A stretch of DNA of 64,000 bases. Source: Mycobacterium sp. (GTDB lineage Bacteria > Actinomycetota > Actinomycetes > Mycobacteriales > Mycobacteriaceae). The stretch spans positions 190,933 through 254,932 of the forward strand of contig JAGQTU010000001.1 in assembly GCA_020438865.1 (NCBI GenBank), read 5' to 3'. The position numbers and the translations under genes are program-made. The notes beneath the pieces are model-generated. The model was given only the letters and a program-made list of their open reading frames with translations. It did not search any database and was not told the DNA's origin. Below are positions 30,532 to 38,969 of the stretch, in pieces (position 1 is the stretch's first letter; every line of letters starts with the position of its first letter).

Positions 30532-31871
30532 GCCAGGAACACGGCGCGGCGGCGCCGGTCGAAATCCTGCCCGTCCCAGGGCTGCCCGAGTTCCGGCCCG
30601 GTGACGACCTGGCAGCGGCCATCGCCGGCGCCGCGCCCTGGCTGCGCGACGGCGACGTGCTGGTGGTCACCAGCAAGGTGGTGTCCAAATGCGAGGGCCG
30701 CATCGTGCCGGCGCCGGCAGATCCCGGGGAACGGGATGCGTTGCGGCGCAGCCTCATCGACGACGAGGCCATCCGTGTTCTGGCGCGCAAGGGGCGCACC
30801 CTGATCACCGAGAACCGGCTCGGCCTCGTCCAGGCCGCCGCCGGGGTGGACGGGTCCAACGTCGGCTCAGCCGAATTGGCCCTGCTGCCAGTCGATCCCG
30901 ATGGCAGCGCCGCCGCGCTGCGAAATTCGCTGCGGGCCGATCCCGGTGTCGAGGTCGCGGTGGTGATCACCGACACCATGGGCCGGGCCTGGCGCAACGG
31001 GCAGACCGACGCCGCCATCGGCTCGGCGGGCCTGCCGGTGCTGTACGGCTACGCCGGCGCGGTGGACGGCCACGGCAACGAGTTGGTGGTCACCGAGGTC
31101 GCGGTCGCCGACGAGATCGCCGCGGCCGCCGATCTGGTCAAGGGCAAGCTGACCGCGGTTCCGGTCGCCGTGGTGCGCGGGCTGGCACTGCCCGACGACG
31201 GCTCCACCGCGGCGCGCCTGCTGCGCGGCGGGGAGGACGACCTGTTCTGGCTGGGCACCGCGGAGTCGATCGAACTCGGCCGCCGCCAGGCGCAGCTGTT
31301 GCGCCGGTCGGTGCGGCGGTTCGCGGCCGAACCCGTCGCGGCGGAGTTGATCGAGGCGGCGGTGGCCGAGGCGTTGACGGCGCCCGCCCCGCACCACACC
31401 CGGCCGGTGCGGTTCGTCTGGCTGGCCGACCGCGGCCGCCGGGTGGCGCTGCTGGACCGGATGCGCGCCGCCTGGCGCGCCGACCTGACCGCCGACGGCC
31501 GGCCCGCCGACGCGGTCGAGCGGCGGGTGGCCCGGGGACAGATCCTCTACGACGCGCCCGAGGTGGTCATCCCGTTCCTGGTGCCCGAGGGTGCGCACAG
31601 CTATCCGGACGCCGCCCGGACCGCGGCCGAGCACACCATGTTCACCGTTGCCGTCGGCGCGGCGGTGCAGGCGCTGCTGGTCGCGCTGGCCGTGCGCGGG
31701 GTCGGCAGCTGCTGGATCGGCTCGACCATCTTCACCGCCGACCTGGTCCGCGACGCCCTGGAGCTGCCCGCCGACTGGGAGCCGCTGGGCGCGGTCGCGA
31801 TCGGCTATCCGGCCGACCCGCCGCAGCCGCGCGACCCGGCGCCGGCGGGCGATCTGCTGGTGCGCCGATGA
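30528..31871 (+). CDS. fbiB: Bifunctional F420:gamma-glutamyl ligase / dehydro-F420 reductase FbiB
   Basis: A 447-residue two-domain protein. Residues about 1-245 are a CofE ligase that adds gamma-linked glutamates ([37 protein letters not shown]); residues about 250-447 are an FMN nitroreductase-fold domain ([23 protein letters not shown]) that reduces dehydro-F420-0 and promotes polyglutamylation. The GTG overlaps the fbiA stop. The N-terminal eight residues (MSQEHGAA) are variable. Its stop overlaps the next gene's ATG. Confidence 0.97.
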   Translation: MSQEHGAAAPVEILPVPGLPEFRPGDDLAAAIAGAAPWLRDGDVLVVTSKVVSKCEGRIVPAPADPGERDALRRSLIDDEAIRVLARKGRTLITENRLGLVQAAAGVDGSNVGSAELALLPVDPDGSAAALRNSLRADPGVEVAVVITDTMGRAWRNGQTDAAIGSAGLPVLYGYAGAVDGHGNELVVTEVAVADEIAAAADLVKGKLTAVPVAVVRGLALPDDGSTAARLLRGGEDDLFWLGTAESIELGRRQAQLLRRSVRRFAAEPVAAELIEAAVAEALTAPAPHHTRPVRFVWLADRGRRVALLDRMRAAWRADLTADGRPADAVERRVARGQILYDAPEVVIPFLVPEGAHSYPDAARTAAEHTMFTVAVGAAVQALLVALAVRGVGSCWIGSTIFTADLVRDALELPADWEPLGAVAIGYPADPPQPRDPAPAGDLLVRR

Positions 31872-32428
31872 CCGACCCGGTGCGCGAGTCGGCGATCGCC
31901 CTGCTGACCGACTGGTCGGCCCCGGACGCCGCCCAGGACGCGCTGCGGCATTCCGTGCTGGCGTTCCTGCTCGGCCGGGAGGACAGCTGCCGGCGCAGCT
32001 GCGTGCCCGGGCACATCACCGCGTCGGCGCTGGTCGTCGCCGACGCCGGCGATCAGGTCCTGCTGACCCTGCATCCGCGGCTGGGCCGCTGGGTGCAGCT
32101 CGGCGGGCACTGCGAGGACGCCGACACCGGCATCGTGGCGGCCGCGCTGCGCGAGGCCACCGAGGAGTCCGGCGTCGCGGGCCTGCGCATCGACCCGGAC
32201 CTCGGTGCCATCCACGTGCATCCGGTGACCTGCTCGCTCGGGGTGCCGACCCGGCATCTCGATCTGCAGTTCATCGCCCGGGCGCCGGCCGACGCCGACA
32301 TCGCGATCAGCGACGAATCGCTGGACCTGCAATGGTGGCCGGTGCAGGAGCTGCCCGGCGGCACCGACGCCGCGCTGGCGCACCTGGTGGCGATCGCGCG
32401 GGCGCGTACTCAGATGTCGGAGGAGTAG
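31868..32428 (+). CDS. NUDIX hydrolase coupled to fbiAB
   Basis: A 186-residue NUDIX protein. The C-terminal half of the box, REATEESGV, is intact; upstream of it the spacing after [10 protein letters not shown] is one residue longer than the canonical pattern and the first Glu is not obvious. An N-terminal extension of about 40 residues ([27 protein letters not shown]) is typical of a subgroup of actinobacterial NUDIX enzymes. The ATGA overlap with fbiB suggests a housekeeping role near F420 metabolism, perhaps removing a damaged or waste nucleotide; this is inference. Its end overlaps the convergent pyrophosphorylase gene by 19 bases. Confidence 0.88.
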   Translation: MTDPVRESAIALLTDWSAPDAAQDALRHSVLAFLLGREDSCRRSCVPGHITASALVVADAGDQVLLTLHPRLGRWVQLGGHCEDADTGIVAAALREATEESGVAGLRIDPDLGAIHVHPVTCSLGVPTRHLDLQFIARAPADADIAISDESLDLQWWPVQELPGGTDAALAHLVAIARARTQMSEE

Positions 32429-33495
32429 CGGATCCCGCAGTCCGGGATGGCCACCCCGGGCCAGACCCGGGCGCCGCGCAACAACTCGCAGCGGGCACCG
32501 ATGTTGGCGCCGTCGCCGATCACCCCGTCGCGGATCAGCGCGCGCGGCCCGATGTGCGCGCCGAACCCGATGATGGAGCGCTCCACCACCGACCCGGCGT
32601 CGATGCGGGCGCCGTCGAAGATCACTGCGCCGTCCAGCCGGACACCGGGACCGATCTCGGCGCCGCGGCCCACCACGGTGCCACCGATCAGCACCGCACC
32701 CGGGGCCACCGATGCCCCGTCGTGCACCAGGCTCTCGCCGCGCTGCCCCCCGAGCGCGGGTGACGGCGCCAGGCCGCGCACCAGATCGGACGAGCCGCGG
32801 ACGAAGTCCTCGGGGGTGCCCATGTCGCGCCAGTAGCTGGAGTCGACGAAGCCGCAGACCTTGACGCCGTCGCTGAGCAGGGCAGGGAAAACCTCGCGTT
32901 CCACCGACACCGCGCGGCCGCGCGGGATCCGGTCGATGATCGACCGGTTGAAGATGTAGGTGCCGGCGTTGATCTGGTCGGTGGGCGGGTCCTCGGTCTT
33001 CTCCAGGAACGCCAGCACCCTGCCGGTGTCGTCGGTGGGGACGCAGCCGAATGCCCTCGGATCGCTGACCCGGACCAGATGCAGGGTCAGCTCGGCCCCG
33101 GTGTCGTGGTGGGCGGCCAGCATCTGGGTCAGGTCGGCGCCGGACAGCACGTCGCCGTTGAACACCATCACGGTGTCGTTGCGCAGTCGTGGCGCGACGT
33201 TGGCGATCCCGCCGCCGGTGCCCAGCGGGTCGGTCTCGGTGACGTACTCGATCTGCAGGCCGAGCTTCGACCCGTCACCGAACTCGGCCTCGAACGTCGC
33301 CGCCTGATAGGAGGTGGACAGGATGACGTGCTCGACACCGGCCGCGGCGATCCGGGAGAGCAGGTGGGTCAGGAACGGGAGCCCGGCGGTGGGCAGCATC
33401 GGCTTGGGCGCGGAGAGGGTCAGCGGACGCAGCCGGGTGCCCTTGCCGCCGACGAGCACGACGGCGTCAACCCTCGAGGGATCGGTTCCGCTCAT
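32410..33495 (-). CDS. manC: Mannose-1-phosphate guanylyltransferase-like nucleotidyltransferase (Rv3264c-type)
   Basis: Makes GDP-mannose (or a related NDP-sugar) from GTP and mannose-1-phosphate. The 361 residues comprise an N-terminal GT-A nucleotidyltransferase with VLVGGKGTRLRPLT and FNGDVLSG, followed by a left-handed beta-helix of hexapeptide repeats from about residue 255 (APGAVLIGGTVVGRGAEIGPG). The ATG overlaps the wbbL stop. It is called manB or manC in different mycobacterial annotations, so the symbol is tentative. Essential for mannose-containing glycoconjugates. Confidence 0.93.
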   Translation of the reverse strand: MSGTDPSRVDAVVLVGGKGTRLRPLTLSAPKPMLPTAGLPFLTHLLSRIAAAGVEHVILSTSYQAATFEAEFGDGSKLGLQIEYVTETDPLGTGGGIANVAPRLRNDTVMVFNGDVLSGADLTQMLAAHHDTGAELTLHLVRVSDPRAFGCVPTDDTGRVLAFLEKTEDPPTDQINAGTYIFNRSIIDRIPRGRAVSVEREVFPALLSDGVKVCGFVDSSYWRDMGTPEDFVRGSSDLVRGLAPSPALGGQRGESLVHDGASVAPGAVLIGGTVVGRGAEIGPGVRLDGAVIFDGARIDAGSVVERSIIGFGAHIGPRALIRDGVIGDGANIGARCELLRGARVWPGVAIPDCGIRYSSDI

Positions 33496-34376
33496 CGGGC
33501 CCCACCTCTCGCCAGTTCCCGCCGGGACTTGCGCACCGCCGCCCGCGCCCGGACCTTCAGGGCGCCCCGCATCGTCCACCGCAGCGGCGCGCGCCACCAG
33601 CCGATATGCCTGCTGGTCAGGTAAATGTAGGTGCTGTCGTGATGGGCCCGCAGGTTTCTGGCGGGATCCCGGCCGGTCGAGTGGCCCTTGTCGTGCAGGA
33701 TCTCCGCCGACGGCACGTAGACGTTGAGCCAGCCGGCCCGGCCGAACCGGTCGCCCAGGTCGACGTCCTCCATATACATGAAGTAGCGCTCGTCGAACCC
33801 GCCGATCTGATCGAACGCCTCCCGGCGCACCAGCAGGCAGGAACCCGACAGCCAGCCCACCGGCCGCTCGCTGGGCTCCAGCCGTTCCTGGCGGTAGGTC
33901 TTCGTCCACGGGTTGCCCTTCCAGGCGAAACCCACCACGGCGTGCATGCCGCCGCGGATCAGGCTGGGCAGGTGCCGCGCCGACGGATAGATGGAGCCGT
34001 CCGGGTCGCGGATCAACGGGCCGAGCGTCGCCGCGCGCGGCCAGCGTTCGGCGGCGGCCAGCAGTTCGTCGATGCTGCCCGGTGCCCACACCACGTCCGG
34101 GTTGGCGACGATCAGGTACTCGTCCTCGCTCGCCAGCTTGGCGACGGCGCGGTTGACGGCGGTGCCGTAGCCCAGGTTTCCGCCGGTGCGCAGCAACTCC
34201 GCGTAGGGGTAGCGCTCCAGCGCCTCCTCCGGGGTGCCGTCGGTGGAGCCGTTGTCGGCGATGACCACCGTCACCGGCCGGTCGGTCGCCACGGTCAGCG
34301 AGGACAGGAAGCGGTCCAGGTGTGAGCCCGGCGAGTAGGTCACCGTGACCACGGGCAGGGGACGCTCGTCGCTCAA
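33492..34376 (-). CDS. wbbL: Rhamnosyltransferase WbbL1 (galactan linker unit)
   Basis: A family 2 glycosyltransferase of 294 residues that adds rhamnose from dTDP-Rha to GlcNAc-PP-decaprenyl, building the peptidoglycan-arabinogalactan linker. Visible: PVVTVTYSPGSHLDRFL, the DNGSTDGT nucleotide-sugar loop, ANPDVVWAPGS and GGFDERYFMYMEDVDLGDRFG. The start is a TTG that overlaps the rmlD stop as TTGA; an upstream ATG reading would lie within rmlD and lacks family similarity. The C-terminus is basic, as expected for a membrane-associated enzyme. Confidence 0.95.
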   Translation of the reverse strand: MSDERPLPVVTVTYSPGSHLDRFLSSLTVATDRPVTVVIADNGSTDGTPEEALERYPYAELLRTGGNLGYGTAVNRAVAKLASEDEYLIVANPDVVWAPGSIDELLAAAERWPRAATLGPLIRDPDGSIYPSARHLPSLIRGGMHAVVGFAWKGNPWTKTYRQERLEPSERPVGWLSGSCLLVRREAFDQIGGFDERYFMYMEDVDLGDRFGRAGWLNVYVPSAEILHDKGHSTGRDPARNLRAHHDSTYIYLTSRHIGWWRAPLRWTMRGALKVRARAAVRKSRRELARGGAR

Positions 34377-35239
34377 CGCGGTGTGTCTTCGACAGGGACG
34401 GCGAGCGCCGCGGCCAGGGCGTCCCGCCACGGGCGCAACGGGGTCAGGCCGGCCCGGACCGACAGTTCCATCGACATCGCGGAGTACACCGGGCGCCGCG
34501 CCGGGCGCGGAAACGCGTCGGTGCTCACCGCGCGCACCCGTTCGGGATCTTCGCCGAGTTCGGCGAACGTCGCCCGGGCCAGTTCCCAGCGGCTGACCGC
34601 GCCGTCGTTCACGGCGTGCAGGATCGGTTCGCGGATGCGCTCCTCACCGGCCTCGAACAGCGCGTTCACCAGGTCCTTCGCGTAGGTGGGCGAGCCGGTC
34701 TGGTCGTCGACCACGTCGATCTCTCGGTCGGTGGCGGCCAGCCGGCGCATCACGGCCACGAAGTCGTTGCCGCCACCACCGGTGTACACCCAGGAGGTGC
34801 GCACGACCTTGGCGTCCGGCATCGCGGCCAGCACGGCCAGTTCACCGGCCAGCTTGCTCTTGCCGTAGACACCCAGCGGATTGGTCGCGTCGCCGACCTC
34901 GTAGCGGCGGTGCTGCTCGCCGCCGAAGACGTAGTCGGTGGACACGTGCACCAGCCTCGCCCCGGCGCGCGCACAGGCGTGGGCGATGTTCTCCGGGCCG
35001 GTGGCGTTGATGGCGTAGGCGGCGTCCGGTTCGGCCTCGGCGGCGTCGACGTTGGTGAACGCCGCGCAGTTCACCACCAGGTCGTCCGCCGCGATGAACC
35101 GCTCGGCGGCCGCCGGGTCGGTGATATCCCACTGTCGGTGGGTCAACGCGCGCACTTCCCAGCCCCGACGGGCGGCCTCACCTGCGAGAAAGCCGCCCAC
35201 CTGACCGCCGGCGCCGGTGATCACGATCCGCTCAGCCAT
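34373..35239 (-). CDS. rmlD: dTDP-4-dehydrorhamnose reductase
   Basis: Last step of dTDP-L-rhamnose synthesis, supplying WbbL. A 288-residue extended SDR with the nucleotide loop GAGGQVGG (9-16), STDYVFGG (100-107) and catalytic Tyr125 and Lys129 (YGKSK). The Met used begins the conserved MAERIVITGAGG. First gene of rmlD-wbbL-manC, each overlapping the next, a clear cell-wall operon. It is divergent from lcp1 with a 67-base spacer. Confidence 0.97.
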   Translation of the reverse strand: MAERIVITGAGGQVGGFLAGEAARRGWEVRALTHRQWDITDPAAAERFIAADDLVVNCAAFTNVDAAEAEPDAAYAINATGPENIAHACARAGARLVHVSTDYVFGGEQHRRYEVGDATNPLGVYGKSKLAGELAVLAAMPDAKVVRTSWVYTGGGGNDFVAVMRRLAATDREIDVVDDQTGSPTYAKDLVNALFEAGEERIREPILHAVNDGAVSRWELARATFAELGEDPERVRAVSTDAFPRPARRPVYSAMSMELSVRAGLTPLRPWRDALAAALAVPVEDTPR

Positions 35240-35294
35240 GACGACGAGTCTGGCACGCCGGTTTCGGCTACCGGGTATGCGCCCACCTCGCAAG

Positions 35295-35300
35295 TAGCCT
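35295..35300 (+). promoter_or_regulatory. -10 element for leaderless lcp1
   Basis: TAGCCT (TANNNT) ends 6 bases before the ATG of the LytR-CpsA-Psr gene, and no Shine-Dalgarno is present. Confidence 0.5.
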
Positions 35301-35306
35301 GGGCTG

Positions 35307-36809
35307 ATGCCAGCCGAGACCGAAGTGACGCCTGTGACCGGTCCGCGGCGGGTGGGCCGGACCGTGATGGCGCTGTTCGCCGTGGTGGTGATGCTGGGCA
35401 CCGGGGTGGCCTGGGGCAAGATCCGGGGCTTCGAAGGCGGGATCTTCCACTTCAGTTCCGCCGCCCTCGGCGGCGGCGGTCAGGACGGCGCGATCGACAT
35501 CCTGCTGGTCGGCATGGACAGCCGCACGGACGCGCACGGCAACCCGCTGTCGGCGGAGGAACTGGCCGCGCTGCACGCCGGCGACGACGTCTCGACCAAC
35601 ACCGACACGATCATCCTGGTACGCATCCCCAACAACGGGCGCTCGGCGACCGCTATCTCGATTCCGCGCGACTCCTACGTCGAGGCGCCCGGGCTCGGCA
35701 AGACGAAGATCAACGGTGTCTACGGCCAGGTGAAGCTCGACAAGATGAAGGAACTCGTCGAGAACCAGGGCATGGACCCCACCGAGGCCGAGCCCAAGGC
35801 CACCGAGGCCGGCCGCGAGGCGCTGATCAAGACCGTCGCCGACCTCACCGGCGTCACGGTCGACCACTACGCGGAGATCGGCCTGCTTGGCTTCGCCCTG
35901 ATCACCGATGCCCTCGGCGGCGTGAACGTATGCCTGAAAGAGGCCGTCTACGAACCGCTTTCCGGGGCCGACTTTCCGGCCGGCTGGCAGAAGCTGGACG
36001 GCCCGCAGGCGCTGAGCTTCGTCCGCCAGCGCCACGACCTGCCGCGCGGCGACCTCGACCGGGTGGTGCGTCAGCAGGTGGTGATGGCTCAGCTTGCGCA
36101 CCAGGTGATTTCGGGCAGGACGCTGACCAGCCCGGCCACCATGAGCAAGCTCGAGGACGCCATCCAGCGTTCGGTGGTGCTCTCGTCGGGCTGGGACATC
36201 ATGGATTTCATCAAGCAGCTCGAGCATCTCGCCGGCGGCAACGTCGCGTTCGCCACCATCCCGGTGGTCGACGAGGCCGGCTGGAGCGACGACGGCATGC
36301 AGTCGGTGGTGCGGGTGAATCCGACCGATGTGCACGAATGGGTGGATGGCCTGCTGCACGACCAGGCCGAGGGCAAGACCGAGCAGATCGCCTACTCACC
36401 GGACAAGACGACGGCCGACGTCGTCAACGACACCAACATCAACGGCCTCGCTTCTGCTGTGTCGGATGTGTTGAGCGCCAAGGGATTCGCGGCCGGGACC
36501 GTCGGCAACAACGACAAAGAGCATGTCACCAAGAGCCAGGTGCAGGCGCCCGGCGCCGACGACCTCGGCGCGCAGGCGGTGGCCAAGGACCTCGGCGGAC
36601 TGCCGGTGGTCGAGGACGACTCGATCCCCCAGGGCCACGTCCGGGTGGTGCTGGCCGGCGACTACACCGGCCCCGGGTCCGGCCTCGAGGGCAGCCTGCC
36701 GACGGCGGCCACGGTGGACCAGGCCGCCGGACAGGCCGGGGATTCGACTCCGCCGCCGCCGTCGCCGGTCATCACCGCGGGGTCCGACGACCCCAAGTGC
36801 GTCAACTGA
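35307..36809 (+). CDS. lcp1: LytR-CpsA-Psr family ligase Lcp1 (Rv3267-type)
   Basis: A 500-residue cell-wall ligase thought to attach arabinogalactan to peptidoglycan. One N-terminal transmembrane helix (TVMALFAVVVMLGTGVAW, about 19-36), an extracytoplasmic LCP domain (about 60-250) with DILLVGMDSR, TDTIILVRIP, AISIPRDSY, KINGVYGQV and FVRQRHDLPRGDLDRVVRQQ holding the Asp/Arg residues for polyprenyl-pyrophosphate binding, and a C-terminal LytR_C domain (about 370-470) ending in a Pro-rich tail. It adjoins the linker-unit genes, matching its function. Confidence 0.95.
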   Translation: MPAETEVTPVTGPRRVGRTVMALFAVVVMLGTGVAWGKIRGFEGGIFHFSSAALGGGGQDGAIDILLVGMDSRTDAHGNPLSAEELAALHAGDDVSTNTDTIILVRIPNNGRSATAISIPRDSYVEAPGLGKTKINGVYGQVKLDKMKELVENQGMDPTEAEPKATEAGREALIKTVADLTGVTVDHYAEIGLLGFALITDALGGVNVCLKEAVYEPLSGADFPAGWQKLDGPQALSFVRQRHDLPRGDLDRVVRQQVVMAQLAHQVISGRTLTSPATMSKLEDAIQRSVVLSSGWDIMDFIKQLEHLAGGNVAFATIPVVDEAGWSDDGMQSVVRVNPTDVHEWVDGLLHDQAEGKTEQIAYSPDKTTADVVNDTNINGLASAVSDVLSAKGFAAGTVGNNDKEHVTKSQVQAPGADDLGAQAVAKDLGGLPVVEDDSIPQGHVRVVLAGDYTGPGSGLEGSLPTAATVDQAAGQAGDSTPPPPSPVITAGSDDPKCVN

Positions 36810-37519
36810 TGAATCTGACCGACGCGATTCTGGATCCGTTGCTGCGCGCCGATCCGATGGGGCCGCGGATCACCTACTACGACGACGCCACCGGCGAGCG
36901 AATCGAACTGTCAACAGTAACGTTGGCGAACTGGGCGGCCAAGACCGCCAATCTGTTGCGCGACGAATTGGGTTGCGGTCCGGGCAGTTCCGTCGCGGTC
37001 CTGCTGCCCGCGCATTGGCAGAGCGCGGCCGTGCTGTTCGGGGTGTGGTGGATCGGAGCCGAGGTGGTGCTTTCCGGTGGCGCCGATGTCGCCCTATGTA
37101 CAGCGCCGCGTCTCGACGAGGCGGACGAGGCGGTGGCCGGCGGCGAGGTGGCGGTGCTGTCGCTGGACCCGTTCGGCAAGCCCGCACCGGATCTGCCGCT
37201 CGGCGTGACGGACTACGCGACCGCCGTTCGGGTGCACGGCGATCAGGTGGTTCCCGAGCGCGGGCCGGGCCCGGCGCTGGCGGGCCGTTCGGCCGACGAG
37301 GTGTTCTCGGCCGCCGTCGACTCGGCCGCCGCACAGGGCATCACGTCCGGGGACCGGGTGCTGTCGGTCCTGGGGTGGGCCACGCCGGCCGAGGTCGTCG
37401 ACAACCTGCTGGCCGTGTTCGCGGCCGGCGCGTCGCTGGTTCAGGTCGCCAATCCCGATGCGGCCCTGCTGGATCGGCGCCGGGTCACCGAGAAGGTGAC
37501 GCGCGACCTCAGCCGCTGA
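36809..37519 (+). CDS. TIGR03089-family protein, AMP-binding N-terminal-like (Rv3268-type)
   Basis: A 236-residue protein similar to the N-terminal subdomain of acyl-CoA synthetases (ITYYDDATGERIELSTVTLANWAAKTANLL, SVAVLLPAHWQSAAVLFGVWWIGAEVVL) but without the AMP-binding P-loop and the C-terminal hinge domain, so no adenylation activity is expected. It is a conserved actinobacterial family of unknown role. ATG overlaps the lcp1 stop by one base (TGATG). The last 11 bases overlap the convergent amine oxidase gene. Confidence 0.88.
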   Translation: MNLTDAILDPLLRADPMGPRITYYDDATGERIELSTVTLANWAAKTANLLRDELGCGPGSSVAVLLPAHWQSAAVLFGVWWIGAEVVLSGGADVALCTAPRLDEADEAVAGGEVAVLSLDPFGKPAPDLPLGVTDYATAVRVHGDQVVPERGPGPALAGRSADEVFSAAVDSAAAQGITSGDRVLSVLGWATPAEVVDNLLAVFAAGASLVQVANPDAALLDRRRVTEKVTRDLSR

Positions 37520-38870
37520 TCTCGTCGGCGGCGCGCAGCCCCGAGTTGTAGGCGCCGTGGACGGTGGCGAAGGAGTTCCGGTCGGTGGCCTCGCCGGCGA
37601 AGTGCACCCGGCCGTCGACGGTGGCCGCGAGGTGGTCGCGCATCTCTGGGGTGGATCCGACCTTGTTGAACGAGTAGGAGCCCCGCGCGTACGGGTCGGC
37701 CGACCATCGGGTTATCCGGTAGTCGACGGGAGCCGGGATATCCGCGCCGAAAATGGTGCGCAGGGTGCCCATCGCACTGTCGATGATGGCGCCGTCGGAC
37801 CAGGTTTCGACCGTGCGGCCGAAGTCGGCGGCGTTGAAGCCCAACAGGATCGGCTGACCGGCCGCGCGGGCGTAGTTGACCCACTGCGCCCACTGCCCGG
37901 CATTCTCGGCGGGCGGGACATACGTCAGCCAATCGGTGTCGGGCCAGAACCGACTGGGGAACCGCAGGAAGCACTTGTCCAGCAGGCCCATCCCGAGTTT
38001 GGCGATCGCAGTGGTGGTGTCGGCGGGGAGGTCCCGGCCGAATTGCACTGCGCCGCTTTGTAGTACCCCGAGCGGCAGGGTGACCACGACGTGTTCGCCG
38101 GTGTAGGTGTCAGTGCCCGCGCTGACGGTGACGCCGCTGCCGGTCCAGTCGATGCGGTCGACGACCCGGCCGGTGCGGATGGTGAGACCCTTGGCGAGGT
38201 GGTCGGTGATCGCGCCGTAGCCGGCGGGGAAGAGCACGTCGCCGCCCTCGAGCTCGTTGTCGTCGTCGAAGTAGCGGCTCGACAATTCCGTTGCGCTGCC
38301 GGCGTATTCCTGCTCGTACTCATTCAGCACCGATGCGACCAGCGCCCGGTCCGGCGGCGGCAGGGCGGCCCAGTTCACCGCGCGTTCGGCCACCGACCGC
38401 AGCGAGGTGTCGGGGTCGTCGTCCTCGGCTTCGTCCTGGGCGTCGCTGACTGCGGTGGCGACGACGTGCTGCCAGCGTTTCAGCGCCGCGGTGGCGGCGC
38501 GGTCGAGCGGCCGGCCGTCGGTGCCGTAGTCGGAGCTGTTCTCGTACGTCGTGGCGACCGTCCGGACCCCGACGGCACGGGCCAACTCGGCGATCGGGTT
38601 GCCGTCGACGCCGTGGATCCAGGACGCTCCGAGGTCGATCGCGGCATCCGACCATCGGCTGGTCCAGATGCGGCCGCCGATCCGGTCCCGGGCTTCCAGC
38701 AGCACCGCATCGTGACCCCGATCAGCCAGGGTGCGGGCGGCTGCCAGACCGGCGATCCCGGCGCCGATGACGATCACCTGCCGCCGCTCGGTGGTTGGTG
38801 GGCGATTGCAGGCTGCCAGCAGCGCGGCGGTCGACAGCCCGGCGGCCTGCAGGAACCGGCGGCGGCGCAT
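37509..38870 (-). CDS. FAD-dependent amine oxidase, probable Tat-exported lipoprotein
   Basis: A 453-residue flavin monoamine oxidase-like protein. The N-terminus RRRRFLQAAGLSTAALLAAC carries a twin-arginine motif and a lipobox with Cys21, implying folded export with bound FAD and lipid anchoring. The FAD fold follows: VIVIGAGIAGLAAARTL (33-49), EARDRIGGRIWT, and the C-terminal FAGEATDRNSFATVHGAYNSGLRAA. Substrate may be a polyamine or primary amine. Starts divergent from the 13E12 gene. I do not associate it with this locus in M. tuberculosis; it begins an accessory block. Confidence 0.9.
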   Translation of the reverse strand: MRRRRFLQAAGLSTAALLAACNRPPTTERRQVIVIGAGIAGLAAARTLADRGHDAVLLEARDRIGGRIWTSRWSDAAIDLGASWIHGVDGNPIAELARAVGVRTVATTYENSSDYGTDGRPLDRAATAALKRWQHVVATAVSDAQDEAEDDDPDTSLRSVAERAVNWAALPPPDRALVASVLNEYEQEYAGSATELSSRYFDDDNELEGGDVLFPAGYGAITDHLAKGLTIRTGRVVDRIDWTGSGVTVSAGTDTYTGEHVVVTLPLGVLQSGAVQFGRDLPADTTTAIAKLGMGLLDKCFLRFPSRFWPDTDWLTYVPPAENAGQWAQWVNYARAAGQPILLGFNAADFGRTVETWSDGAIIDSAMGTLRTIFGADIPAPVDYRITRWSADPYARGSYSFNKVGSTPEMRDHLAATVDGRVHFAGEATDRNSFATVHGAYNSGLRAADEISG

Positions 38871-38953
38871 CACGGTGCGCAGCCTATCCACAGATTCAGT
38901 TCCATCCACAGGTTGTGCCGACGTCTCGAGTATGGCCGTCGCAAATGGCAATA

Positions 38954-38969
38954 TCGAACGCATGTTCGA
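38954..38969. promoter_or_regulatory. SOS box (LexA site) at the 13E12 gene start
   Basis: TCGAAC-GCAT-GTTCGA is a perfect match to the mycobacterial LexA consensus TCGAAC-N4-GTTCGA, extended by one more complementary A/T pair. The start codon ATG lies across the spacer. LexA control of 13E12-family genes is established in M. tuberculosis as a class. Confidence 0.85.

Noticed and set aside
34616-36808. Upstream extension of the TIGR03089 frame across rmlD and lcp1
   Set aside because: Only the part from 36809 shows family similarity. The rest is antisense to rmlD or in a wrong frame of lcp1.
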